From Alphaproteobacteria bacterium MarineAlpha3_Bin3 (GTDB lineage: Bacteria > Pseudomonadota > Alphaproteobacteria > Rhodospirillales > Casp-alpha2), in the NCBI GenBank assembly GCA_002938075.1, contig PTLK01000055.1:1-9926 (forward strand): a stretch of 9,926 nt of DNA, given 5' to 3'. Positions 1-5,612 of this stretch are shown one piece after another. Each line of letters starts with the position of its first letter. The stretch's first letter is position 1. The position numbers and the translations under genes are program-made. A model generated the notes under the pieces. It made no database searches, was not told the DNA's origin, and saw only the letters and a program-made list of their open reading frames with translations.

Positions 1-1
1 G

Positions 2-151
2 CCCGCGGCCTTATCTTCCACTTCCCAGCCGCCGCCAACGCAGCCCCGAAAACCGTCCTCCGGCGATTCGACCATCGACAAGCTGGATAGGAAACTGGAT
101 GAAATCGACAAGGGCCTCGGCGACGCCTTGAAGGGCCTGTTCGGGAAGTAA
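2..151 (+). CDS. C-terminal fragment of an unidentified protein (gene enters from the left edge)
   Basis: An open frame runs from the window edge to TAA at 149-151. The visible 49 residues are a Pro/Ser/Thr-rich linker (about residues 1-23 of the fragment) followed by a charged amphipathic tail with DKLDRKLDEIDKGLGDALKG and the ending LFGK. The linker plus a Lys/Leu/Gly-rich end resembles the C-termini of AsmA-like envelope proteins, but that is only an impression and no domain is visible. The next gene starts 21 nt downstream on the same strand and in the same frame, so co-transcription with atp12 is likely. The function is unassigned. Confidence refers to this being a real coding end. Confidence 0.55.
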   Translation, partial: PAALSSTSQPPPTQPRKPSSGDSTIDKLDRKLDEIDKGLGDALKGLFGK

Positions 152-172
152 CGGGTCTGCGGACGGAATTCC

Positions 173-889
173 ATGCCTTGGGCCAATACCAAGCGTTTCT
201 ACAAGCAAGTCGGTTATGAAGCCGCCGGCGGCGGATTCGCGCTGACCTTCGACGGCCGTCCCGCCCATACCCCGGAAGGCAACCCGCTGGTCCTTGCCAG
301 CGAAAGGCTGGTCCAGGCGGTGGCCCGGGAATGGGCCGACCAGGACGAAGACATCCGGGCCGAGGCCATGCCGATCACCGGTCTTGCCTGCACCGCCATC
401 GACCGGGTCAAAAACGGCCGTCAGGCGATAATCGACCATACGGTCAAATACGCCGCAACCGATTTGCTGTGCTACCGGGCCGAGGGCCCCCAAGAACTCA
501 AACGACACCAACAGGCCCAATGGCAGCCGCTTCTCGATTGGGCGGCGGAGAAGTTCGGCGCCCGGCTGGCGGCAACGGAGGGCATCATTCCCAAGGCCCA
601 GCCTAGGGCAGCGCTGGAAAAGCTTCGCCGCGCCGTCGAGGCCCTGGGCGACCTTCAACTCACCGCCGTTGCCGCGGCGACCCAGGCCTCGGGCTCGTTG
701 ATCATCAGCCTGGCCCTGGTCCACGGCCATATCACCACCGAGGAGGCCGCCGCCGCCTCGCAGTTGGACGAAACCTGGCAGAACCAAAAATGGGGCGAGG
801 ACCCGGAACAGACCGAGCGCCTGGAGGCCCTGAAAAAGGAAATAAGGGCGGTGGCGGTGCTTATAAAATTGACCGACGATTTTATTTAG
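173..889 (+). CDS. atp12: ATP12-family F1F0-ATP synthase assembly chaperone
   Basis: This 238-residue protein is a full-length ATP12 homologue. In mitochondria Atp12 binds the F1 alpha subunit and keeps it from aggregating until the alpha3beta3 hexamer forms; the bacterial member is presumed to do the same in the cytoplasm. Family signatures seen: KRFYKQVGY (7-15), the beta-rich N-terminal segment FALTFDGRPAHTP (22-34), AREWADQ (51-57), MPITGLACTAIDR (66-78), DLLCYRAEGPQEL (97-109), QWQPLLDWA (116-124), and the C-terminal helical block with LDETWQNQKWGED (198-210), which matches the conserved acidic/KWG region of the family. ATG 173 is the first start after the preceding stop; the ribosome site is weak. 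The last ~18 residues (AVAVLIKLTDDFI) are encoded by unusually AT-rich DNA with a 7-bp AT inverted repeat (863-869/879-885), unlike the GC-rich body. It precedes pccB by 59 nt; the link looks positional rather than functional. Confidence 0.93.
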   Translation: MPWANTKRFYKQVGYEAAGGGFALTFDGRPAHTPEGNPLVLASERLVQAVAREWADQDEDIRAEAMPITGLACTAIDRVKNGRQAIIDHTVKYAATDLLCYRAEGPQELKRHQQAQWQPLLDWAAEKFGARLAATEGIIPKAQPRAALEKLRRAVEALGDLQLTAVAAATQASGSLIISLALVHGHITTEEAAAASQLDETWQNQKWGEDPEQTERLEALKKEIRAVAVLIKLTDDFI

Positions 890-894
890 CCCCG

Positions 895-922
895 GTCGCC
901 CGATTGGGTACAGTAGGGCGAC
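895..922 (+). other. Hairpin in the pccB leader
   Basis: Perfect 7-bp arms GTCGCCC (895-901) and GGGCGAC (916-922) flank a 14-nt loop in the 59-nt gap between atp12 and pccB. No U-run follows, so it is not an intrinsic terminator. It could be a leader structure, an operator or chance in GC-rich DNA. No convincing -35/-10 pair is visible in this gap. Confidence 0.3.
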
Positions 923-948
923 GGCATCGATCACCATCCGGGGGCGCC

Positions 949-2481
949 ATGCAGGACATCATCCGCCAGTTGGAGGAAAAGCGCGAACGCGCCCGCAAGG
1001 GCGGCGGCCAGAAGCGCATCGACGCCCAGCACGCCAAGGGTAAGCTGACGGCCAGGGAGCGCCTCGAGCTGCTGCTCGATCCCGACTCCTTCGAGGAATG
1101 GGACATGTTCGTCGAACACCGGGCGACCGATTTCGGCATGGCCGAGAAGATCATCCCCGGCGACGGCGTCGTCACCGGCTTCGGCACCGTCAACGGGCGG
1201 CTGATCTTCGTCTTCAGCCAGGATTTTACCGTCTTCGGCGGTTCCCTGTCCGAAACCCACGCCGAGAAGATCTGCAAGATCATGGACCAGGCGATGAAGG
1301 TCGGGGCGCCGGTGGTCGGCATCAACGATTCCGGCGGCGCGCGCATCCAGGAAGGGGTGGCGTCGCTGGGCGGCTACGCCGAGGTGTTCCAGAGGAACGT
1401 TCTGGCGTCTGGCGTGGTGCCGCAGATTTCCCTGATCATGGGACCGTGCGCCGGGGGGGCGGTGTATTCGCCGGCGATGACCGACTTCATATTTATGGTC
1501 CGGGACACGTCTTATATGTTCGTCACCGGCCCCGACGTGGTGAAGACCGTCACCCACGAGGAAGTGACGCTCGAGGAACTGGGCGGCGCCGGCACCCACA
1601 CCACGACGTCGGGAATCGCCGACAAGGCGTTTGGCAACGACACCGAGGCGTTGCTGTCGATGCGCCGCTTCATCGACTTCCTGCCCGCCAACAACACCGA
1701 GCGCCCGCCGTCGCGGCCGACGCCGGACCCCGGCGACCGGGTCGAGGAATCGCTGGATACCCTGATCCCCGACGACCCGGCTAAGCCCTATGACATGAAA
1801 GAGCTGATCGAAAAGGTGGTCGACGAAGGCGATTTCTTCGAACTGCAACCCGATTACGCTGGCAACATCATCATCGGCTTCGGGCGCATGGAAGGCACCA
1901 CCATCGGCATCGTTGCCAATCAGCCGATGGTGCTGGCCGGCTGCCTCGATATCTCGTCGTCGATCAAGGGCGGGCGGTTCGTCAGGTTCTGCGACTGCTT
2001 CAATATCCCCATCATCACCTTCGTCGACGTGCCCGGCTTTTTGCCCGGCACGGCACAGGAATACGGCGGCATCATCAAACACGGGGCGAAGCTGCTGTTC
2101 GCCTTCGCCGAGGCGACGGTGCCCAAGGTGACGGTGATTACCCGCAAGGCCTATGGCGGGGCGTACGACGTCATGAGTTCGAAGCACCTGCGCGGCGACG
2201 TCAACTTCGCCTGGCCGTCGGCCGAGATCGCGGTCATGGGGCCGAAGGGGGCGGTCGAGATCATCTTCCGCGGCGACCTCGGCGACGAGGAAAAAATCGC
2301 CGAGCGGACGGAGGAATACCGCCGCCGTTTCGCCAACCCGTTCATCGCCGGGCACCGGGGCTACATCGACGACGTCATCATGCCCCACAACACGCGCCTC
2401 AAAATCGCCAAGAGCCTGCGCATGCTGCGCACCAAGAAGCTCGACAACCCGTGGAAGAAGCACGCCAACATCCCGCTTTAA
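949..2481 (+). CDS. pccB: Propionyl-CoA carboxylase beta subunit (carboxyltransferase)
   Basis: This is a 510-residue acyl-CoA carboxyltransferase beta subunit, the usual PccB length. In the cytoplasmic PCC complex it transfers the carboxyl group from carboxybiotin on PccA to propionyl-CoA, giving (2S)-methylmalonyl-CoA. The first crotonase-like half contains GINDSGGARIQEG (124-136) and GPCAGGAVYSPAMTD (from 165), an oxyanion-hole-type glycine motif. The second half contains VDVPGFLPGTAQEYGG (from 359) and KAYGGAYDVMSSKHLRGD (from 400). Asp407 in GAYDVM appears to match the Asp that favours propionyl- over acetyl-CoA in Streptomyces PccB, where acetyl-preferring homologues carry Ile. The C-terminus KKHANIPL is typical. 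The frame is open upstream to 790, but MQDIIRQLEEKRERA at ATG 949 is the normal family N-terminus and the upstream part overlaps atp12. The partner pccA lies 5.7 kb downstream on the same strand, separated by a reverse-strand operon. Confidence 0.97.
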   Translation: MQDIIRQLEEKRERARKGGGQKRIDAQHAKGKLTARERLELLLDPDSFEEWDMFVEHRATDFGMAEKIIPGDGVVTGFGTVNGRLIFVFSQDFTVFGGSLSETHAEKICKIMDQAMKVGAPVVGINDSGGARIQEGVASLGGYAEVFQRNVLASGVVPQISLIMGPCAGGAVYSPAMTDFIFMVRDTSYMFVTGPDVVKTVTHEEVTLEELGGAGTHTTTSGIADKAFGNDTEALLSMRRFIDFLPANNTERPPSRPTPDPGDRVEESLDTLIPDDPAKPYDMKELIEKVVDEGDFFELQPDYAGNIIIGFGRMEGTTIGIVANQPMVLAGCLDISSSIKGGRFVRFCDCFNIPIITFVDVPGFLPGTAQEYGGIIKHGAKLLFAFAEATVPKVTVITRKAYGGAYDVMSSKHLRGDVNFAWPSAEIAVMGPKGAVEIIFRGDLGDEEKIAERTEEYRRRFANPFIAGHRGYIDDVIMPHNTRLKIAKSLRMLRTKKLDNPWKKHANIPL

Positions 2482-2525
2482 GGGGCGGCACCGCAGCGCC
2501 AAGCCCGTCTCCGGCCGGTTTGTTC

Positions 2526-2560
2526 GGGCCTCGCTCTTCGACAAGCTAAGAGTGAGGCCC
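2526..2560. repeat. REP-like inverted repeat, unit A
   Basis: Arms of 13 bp, 2526-2538 and 2548-2560, match with one mismatch around the 9-nt loop CGACAAGCT. It begins 45 nt after the pccB stop. The centre TTCGACAAGCTAA is the reverse-strand form of the TGAGCCTGTCGAA-type core shared by units B-D. As RNA it would fold strongly and could protect the pccB 3' end, but no U-run follows. Confidence 0.7.
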
Positions 2561-2588
2561 TCATGGTGAGCCTGTTGAACCACGAGGG
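2558..2588. repeat. REP-like inverted repeat, unit B
   Basis: Arms CCCTCATGGT (2558-2567) and ACCACGAGGG (2579-2588) match with one mismatch. The centre holds GAGCCTGTTGAA, the plus-strand form of the shared core. It abuts unit A and shares three bases with it, so A and B form a head-to-head pair of opposite orientation. Confidence 0.65.
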
Positions 2589-2612
2589 TCGAACGATTCA
2601 ACCGGAAACCGC

Positions 2613-2661
2613 ATTAAAAGGCCGTTAAAGTGCGTTTAGAGGCAGTTAAAAGGCGGGTAAA
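2613..2661. repeat. Imperfect ~21-bp tandem repeat with helically phased TTAAA blocks
   Basis: Copies at 2619-2639 and 2640-2660 agree at 15 of 21 positions, both starting AGGC(C/A)GTTAAA; half of another copy precedes them. TTAAA-like blocks start at 2614, 2625, 2635, 2646 and 2657, spacings of 11, 10, 11 and 11 bp, so they fall on one face of the helix. This could be bent DNA or a protein-binding array. Confidence 0.5.
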
Positions 2662-2663
2662 AA

Positions 2664-2675
2664 CAGCCTAAGGCT
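2664..2675 (-). terminator. Weak terminator-like hairpin (minus strand)
   Basis: On the minus strand AGCC-TTA-GGCT is followed by G and five T (plus A-run 2659-2663). The 4-bp stem is short for an intrinsic terminator. It lies directly downstream of the stop (2681-2683) of an unconvincing 55-codon minus-strand frame starting at GTG 2848, which is not annotated as a gene. Confidence 0.2.
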
Positions 2676-2849
2676 TTAATTCAGAACGAAACAAGCCCGA
2701 ATCCCCATCCAAAAGTACGCATTGGTGGACATAAGGTGGCAAATGTCACCATTTCCACCGCCGGCGCGAAATCCAGCCCGGTTTTCTTCGCCCGTTTCCC
2801 GTCCATCCCGGCGTTGGGGGCCCGAACGGTCGAGAGGGCGTTATTCACC

Positions 2850-2877
2850 TTGTAAAAGAACAAAAATAGAACATAGT
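2850..2877 (+). promoter_or_regulatory. Putative SOS promoter: LexA box inside a -35/-10 pair
   Basis: GAACAAAAATAGAAC (2858-2872) is an exact GAAC-N7-GAAC, the reverse complement of the GTTC-N7-GTTC LexA operator of alphaproteobacteria. A third half-site GTTC lies at 2879-2882. The box sits between TTGTAA (2850-2855) and CATAGT (2872-2877), a 16-bp spacer, so LexA would block RNA polymerase on the plus strand. The -10 matches consensus at 4 of 6 positions. Transcription would begin near 2884 and enter the broken small frame at 2886-3012. The box is seen directly; promoter activity is inferred. Confidence 0.5.
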
Positions 2878-2885
2878 TGTTCCGG

Positions 2886-3012
2886 ATGTGGATTTCAAGA
2901 CCAGAGATGAATTTTTTTATCACTCCAGCCGGAACTCCTTGACGCGGAGGTCTCCGCCTTCAAAGAACTAAAAACAAAAGCGCCTAAAGAGGTTTTCGAT
3001 CAAAAGGAATGA
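2886..3012 (+). pseudogene. Small SOS-linked reading frame, apparently broken at a T7 run
   Basis: ATG 2886 opens MWISRPEMNFF and then hits TGA at 2940-2942 after 18 codons. Removing one T from the seven-T run at 2912-2918 joins this start (or ATG 2907, MNF) to a downstream frame reading LSLQPELLDAEVSAFKEL (18 residues) and then KTKAPKEVFDQKE before TGA 3010-3012, about 41 residues in all. The joined peptide is hydrophilic, looks like ordinary protein, and has no membrane segment. The stop falls 13 nt before REP unit C, which fits these repeats being extragenic. No good ribosome site precedes either ATG; initiation at 2886 would be nearly leaderless. I do not recognise the product. It may be a decayed gene, a sequencing length error at the homopolymer, a slippage site, or a chance frame. 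Confidence 0.27.
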
Positions 3013-3024
3013 GTGTTCAAAAGT

Positions 3025-3057
3025 GGCCTCATCCTGAGCCTGTCGAAGGGTGAGGCC
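3025..3057. repeat. REP-like inverted repeat, unit C
   Basis: Arms GGCCTCATCCT (3025-3035) and AGGGTGAGGCC (3047-3057) pair throughout with one G-T wobble. The centre GAGCCTGTCGA carries the core in plus orientation. This is the family of short palindromes with core CTGAGCCTGTCGAAGG that is widely dispersed between genes in proteobacteria (recalled, not searched). Confidence 0.75.
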
Positions 3058-3061
3058 GCCC

Positions 3062-3096
3062 GCCCCTCATGTTTCGACAAGCTCAACATGAGGGGC
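3062..3096. repeat. REP-like inverted repeat, unit D
   Basis: A perfect 12-bp inverted repeat, GCCCCTCATGTT (3062-3073) and AACATGAGGGGC (3085-3096), surrounds the loop TCGACAAGCTC. The core is in minus orientation. With unit C, 4 bp away, it forms a second opposite-orientation pair, the arrangement typical of bacterial REP doublets. Confidence 0.78.
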
Positions 3097-3418
3097 AGGC
3101 TTGAGACCCGTTTTGGTCGTAAACCGCCCTAGAGTGTGTACTCATAAACCGAGGGTCTGCTTACGGCCACCAGACCTTTGGAGACCCGGCCCCCCGCCTC
3201 CCGAAGTGGTACGGCCCGTCACCCGACCTGCCTGCGCGGAGCCGAGGCTCCGCTTCGGTGAAGGCAGGAGGCTTTGGGCCGCAGGGCGGAGGGCAGACGG
3301 AGTAGCGCTCATGACCCGGAGCGGACATTTATTCGCCTATGCGGTTCTGCGGGGGTGGGCCGAGAACCAATGGTTTCCATACCCTACTTTTAGAGCCCAG
3401 ACCGGAAGTTGCGACCAT
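3097..3418. other. Non-coding stretch with degenerate repeats
   Basis: I find no credible gene here. One plus-strand frame is open from a TTG at 3101, but its composition is erratic (WRPGPPPPEVVRPV, GRRLWAAGRRADG) and it runs into the antisense of the VOC gene. Visible small structures: GAGT/ACTC arms at 3132-3143, GGTCTG/CAGACC arms at 3154-3176, the large hairpin at 3227-3268, and ATGACCCGGAGCGGACATT at 3311-3329. The last resembles, from memory, an AGCGGACATT-type dispersed sequence seen between genes in rhizobial and other alphaproteobacterial genomes. Confidence 0.5.
3227..3268. repeat. Two-tier palindromic hairpin (REP/MITE-like)
   Basis: The inner arms are a perfect 8-bp pair, GCGGAGCC (3236-3243) and GGCTCCGC (3246-3253), around GA. 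Outer arms CCTGCC (3227-3232) and GGCAGG (3263-3268) are also perfect. The unpaired right side TTCGGTGAA makes the fold asymmetric. The pattern CCTGCCTGCGCGGAGCC with TTCGG-GAAGGCAGG resembles a dispersed palindrome I recall from metagenomic alphaproteobacteria; this needs a search. Confidence 0.5.
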
Positions 3419-3449
3419 CGTGACGGGGCGTCGCGGGCGTCCCGTCACG
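3419..3449. terminator. Strong GC-rich hairpin at the 3' end of the minus-strand operon
   Basis: Perfect 9-bp arms CGTGACGGG (3419-3427) and CCCGTCACG (3441-3449) extend inward by three more pairs (one G-U) to a 7-nt loop. The structure overlaps the TGA stop of the VOC gene (3445-3447). No T-run follows on the minus strand, so it is more likely an mRNA-end stabiliser or factor-assisted stop than a classic intrinsic terminator. Confidence 0.45.
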
Positions 3450-4374
3450 GACCCTCACGTTGGACAAAATGGACGAGCACTCCGCCAAGCGCGCTGGGGT
3501 GGATAAAGCCGATGAGGGCACGGCGCGATCCCGGCCGGCCGGCCGCGTCGATTACGCGATGGCCGGCGGCATGCAGGGAGGCGAGCGCCCCGTCGATGTT
3601 GGCCGTCTTCAAGGCGATATGATGCAAGCCCGGGCCGCGTCGGGCGATAAACCGGGCGATGGCGCTTTGGTCCTGTTTGGTGCTCCCGGGGCGGCCATTC
3701 CCGGTCTGTCCTTCGTTGTCAGGGTCAAAATTCTGCAGGAATTCGAGGTCGCAATCGCCGGTGGTGACAAAGGCAACCCGCAACCCGCCGACGACCTCGG
3801 AAGGCCCGTTGTGATAGACGGCGCCATATTTGTCCGAGGTGAAGCTTTCGATGGTCGTCCGCACCTCCAAGTCCGTCTGCCTACTCTCGACCGGGCAGCC
3901 AAATTGCCGCGAAAACGTCTCGATCGCGCTGTCGTTGTCAGCGCTGGCAATGCCGATATGGTCGATCCGCTGAACCGGCCCGGGTTCGGAGGTTTCGATC
4001 GAGAGCGGCTCGGAGAACCGAGTCCGCACCCCGGAGGTCCCCGCCGGATCAAGTTCCACCTGCCAGGCGCCTTCCACCCCCTCGCGCCGGCCATCGTCGA
4101 GGACAGCGATATCGTGGCTTCGCGCCGCCGCCTCCGGATCCTCGGCGGCTAGGGCGATGTGATGGACGCCCGGCTTGACAGGGCCGCCCAGAAACGGATC
4201 CCCGGGTTCAAAAAGAGCTATCGCCGACGCGCCGACGCCGAAAACGGGCACTCGCCGATCGTCGCCGACGGAGCAATCGACCCGCCGCAATCCTAGGTCC
4301 CGGGTGAAGATCGTTGCCACGGAGTCTACGTTATCGACAACGAGCGCCACGTAGGCCAGGCTATACCCGTTCAT
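3445..4374 (-). CDS. Double-domain VOC (glyoxalase/epimerase-like) protein
   Basis: This 309-residue protein consists of two VOC domains (four beta-alpha-beta modules). The N-terminal domain (about 1-125) is degenerate: YVALVV (8-13) has Tyr where a metal-binding His is usual, while HHIALAAEDPEAA (71-83) is retained. The C-terminal domain (135-309) resembles methylmalonyl-CoA epimerase: IDHIGIA (137-143), LEFLQ (210-214), a polar insertion at 215-235, SAIARFIARRGPGLHHIALKT (from 238), and FIHPSALGGVLVHFV (290-304). Expected metal ligands are His139, Glu211, His251/252, but the last one, Glu in the family motif GVLIEL, is His302 here. The epimerase segment with the catalytic Glu is not recognisable. 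Glyoxalase, extradiol dioxygenase or another lyase activity is possible. The ATG overlaps the CoA-transferase stop (ATGA at 4374-4371), with GGGAGGGGA six nt upstream, so translation is coupled. It is the last gene of the operon. Confidence 0.85.
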   Translation of the reverse strand: MNGYSLAYVALVVDNVDSVATIFTRDLGLRRVDCSVGDDRRVPVFGVGASAIALFEPGDPFLGGPVKPGVHHIALAAEDPEAAARSHDIAVLDDGRREGVEGAWQVELDPAGTSGVRTRFSEPLSIETSEPGPVQRIDHIGIASADNDSAIETFSRQFGCPVESRQTDLEVRTTIESFTSDKYGAVYHNGPSEVVGGLRVAFVTTGDCDLEFLQNFDPDNEGQTGNGRPGSTKQDQSAIARFIARRGPGLHHIALKTANIDGALASLHAAGHRVIDAAGRPGSRRALIGFIHPSALGGVLVHFVQREGP

Positions 4375-5612
4375 TTTGCTTCCCCTCCCGCGACGCCGAC
4401 GACTCCGGAATCGATCATAGCGGCGATTTCGTCATCCGGATAACCGAATCCCCTCAGGATTTCCTCGCTGTGTTCGCCTAACAGAGGCGGTGGGATGCGC
4501 ACCGTGTGCCCCCCGAAGGCGTCCATCCGAAGGGGATTGGCAAGCTGCCGGATGACCCCCAATACGGGGTGCTCGACCTCCTCGACCATCTTGGAATGAA
4601 CCACCTGCGGATCGGCGAACACCTGGTCAATGGCGTAGATTGGACCGGCCGGTATGCCGGCGGCGACGAGCGTGCGCGTCCAGTCCATAGCCGGGCGGGT
4701 GGCTAACCGTGCGTTGAGATGGTCGCGGAGGGCGTCCCGGTGGGCAGAGCGCCCGGTGTTATCGGCGAAGTCCGGATGATCCTTCAGTGACTCCAAATCG
4801 AGGACACGACACAGTGCCGCCCACATGTCCTGGGTTCCGACCGCCACGTTGATCAGGCCGTCCTTGGCGGTAAAGGCGCCATAAGGGTAAATCACAGGAT
4901 GGTCGTTGCCCATGCGGTTCGGCACCTCATCGAGGCTGAGGTGACGCTGGCCCTGGACGCAAAGCATGCCCACCATGGCGGCCAAAAGCGAGGTTTCAAC
5001 CCGTTGTCCCTTTCCCGTCGTATGGCGTTGCGCGACCGCCGCGGTAACGCCCAGCGCCCCCCACATACCGGCGAGGAGGTCTGAAATCGGGATTCCGACG
5101 CGCGTCGGCTCGCCCTCGGTAAAACCGGTCAGGCTCATTAATCCCGACATCCCCTGGGCGATCTGGTCAAAGCCGGACCAGGTCCCGTAAGGGCCGTCAC
5201 GGCCGAAGCCCGTGATGCTTGCATAGATCATGCGCGGGTTGGCCGGCATCAGCGCGTCGTAAGTCATCTCCATGGCCTCGACCGTCCCTGGTTTGAAGTT
5301 CTCGACGAGAACGTCGACCTGGGCCGCGAGCCGGCGCAACAACCGAAGACCGTCGGGATTGCGAAAGTCGAGCGCGAGGCTGCGCTTGTTGCGATTGACG
5401 CTCAGATAATAGACGCCGATGCCGCGGTCGAAGGGTCCCCAGGCGCGGATCATTTCGCCATCCGGCGTCGGCTCGACCTTGATCACGTCGGCGCCGAAAT
5501 CGCCAAGGATCATGGTGCAGAACGGTCCCGCGAGGGCACGGGTCAAGTCGAGGACGCGAATGCCGGCGAGGGGCCCCGCGGCGTCGTTTGCGGCGTTGTC
5601 AGATGAGGGCAT
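4371..5612 (-). CDS. Class III (CaiB/BaiF family) acyl-CoA transferase
   Basis: This 413-residue protein is a complete family III CoA-transferase, which moves CoA between carboxylic acids through an aspartyl-CoA thioester and normally works as an interlocked homodimer. Features: N-terminal GPLAGIRVLDLTRALAGPFC (13-32), LGDFGADVIKVEP (36-48), NRNKRSLALDFR (73-84), VDVLVENFKPGT (99-110), ITGFGRDGPYGTWSGFDQIAQGMSG (133-157) with probable catalytic Asp149, the DLLAGMWG segment (178-185), and GIPAGPIYAIDQVFADPQV (319-337). The frame is open to 5777, but the upstream part is low-complexity Ser/Pro/Thr antisense to the HAD gene. ATG 5612 has AAGGA eight nt upstream (5621-5625) and gives a normal family N-terminus. 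It overlaps the HAD gene by 14 nt. The donor and acceptor (formyl-, succinyl-, carnitinyl- or another CoA) cannot be told from sequence. Confidence 0.93.
   Translation of the reverse strand: MPSSDNAANDAAGPLAGIRVLDLTRALAGPFCTMILGDFGADVIKVEPTPDGEMIRAWGPFDRGIGVYYLSVNRNKRSLALDFRNPDGLRLLRRLAAQVDVLVENFKPGTVEAMEMTYDALMPANPRMIYASITGFGRDGPYGTWSGFDQIAQGMSGLMSLTGFTEGEPTRVGIPISDLLAGMWGALGVTAAVAQRHTTGKGQRVETSLLAAMVGMLCVQGQRHLSLDEVPNRMGNDHPVIYPYGAFTAKDGLINVAVGTQDMWAALCRVLDLESLKDHPDFADNTGRSAHRDALRDHLNARLATRPAMDWTRTLVAAGIPAGPIYAIDQVFADPQVVHSKMVEEVEHPVLGVIRQLANPLRMDAFGGHTVRIPPPLLGEHSEEILRGFGYPDDEIAAMIDSGVVGVAGGEAK

Noticed and set aside
863..885. AT inverted repeat at the end of atp12 as a terminator
   Set aside because: Arms are all A/T, there is no GC stem or trailing T-run, and the repeat lies inside the coding region.
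861..914. Possible pccB promoter (TTGACC 869-874, TATAAAAT, TACAGT 909-914)
   Set aside because: The elements do not pair at 16-18 bp spacing: TTGACC to TACAGT is 34 bp, and no -35 precedes TATAAAAT.
790..948. N-terminal extension of the pccB frame
   Set aside because: It is the out-of-frame overlap of atp12 and is Gly/Arg-rich; the family N-terminus begins exactly at ATG 949.
2526..2560. REP unit A as an intrinsic terminator of pccB
   Set aside because: The stem is strong, but CCTCATGG follows rather than a U-run; the shared core makes a dispersed repeat the better explanation.
931..2601. Long minus-strand open frame antisense to pccB
   Set aside because: It is a high-GC antisense shadow rich in His/Arg/Gly with no recognisable domain; pccB on the other strand is unambiguous.
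2681..2848. 55-codon minus-strand frame from GTG 2848 (longer form from GTG 2923) next to the SOS box
   Set aside because: The start is a GTG with AAGG too close, the longer form spans the LexA box, and the peptide ending MRTFGWGFGLVSF has no family resemblance. The weak hairpin with T5 after its stop is suggestive but insufficient.
2482..3444. CRISPR array or tRNA gene in the repeat-rich gap
   Set aside because: Repeats are few, self-complementary and irregularly spaced without spacers; no cloverleaf or TTCGA/CCA arrangement is visible.
3101..3622. 173-codon plus-strand frame across the non-coding stretch
   Set aside because: It begins at TTG with no ribosome site, has erratic composition, crosses several hairpins, and ends antisense to the VOC gene.
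3460..4152. 230-codon plus-strand frame antisense to the VOC gene
   Set aside because: The minus-strand frame has conserved VOC motifs, a strong ribosome site and operon coupling; the plus frame has none.
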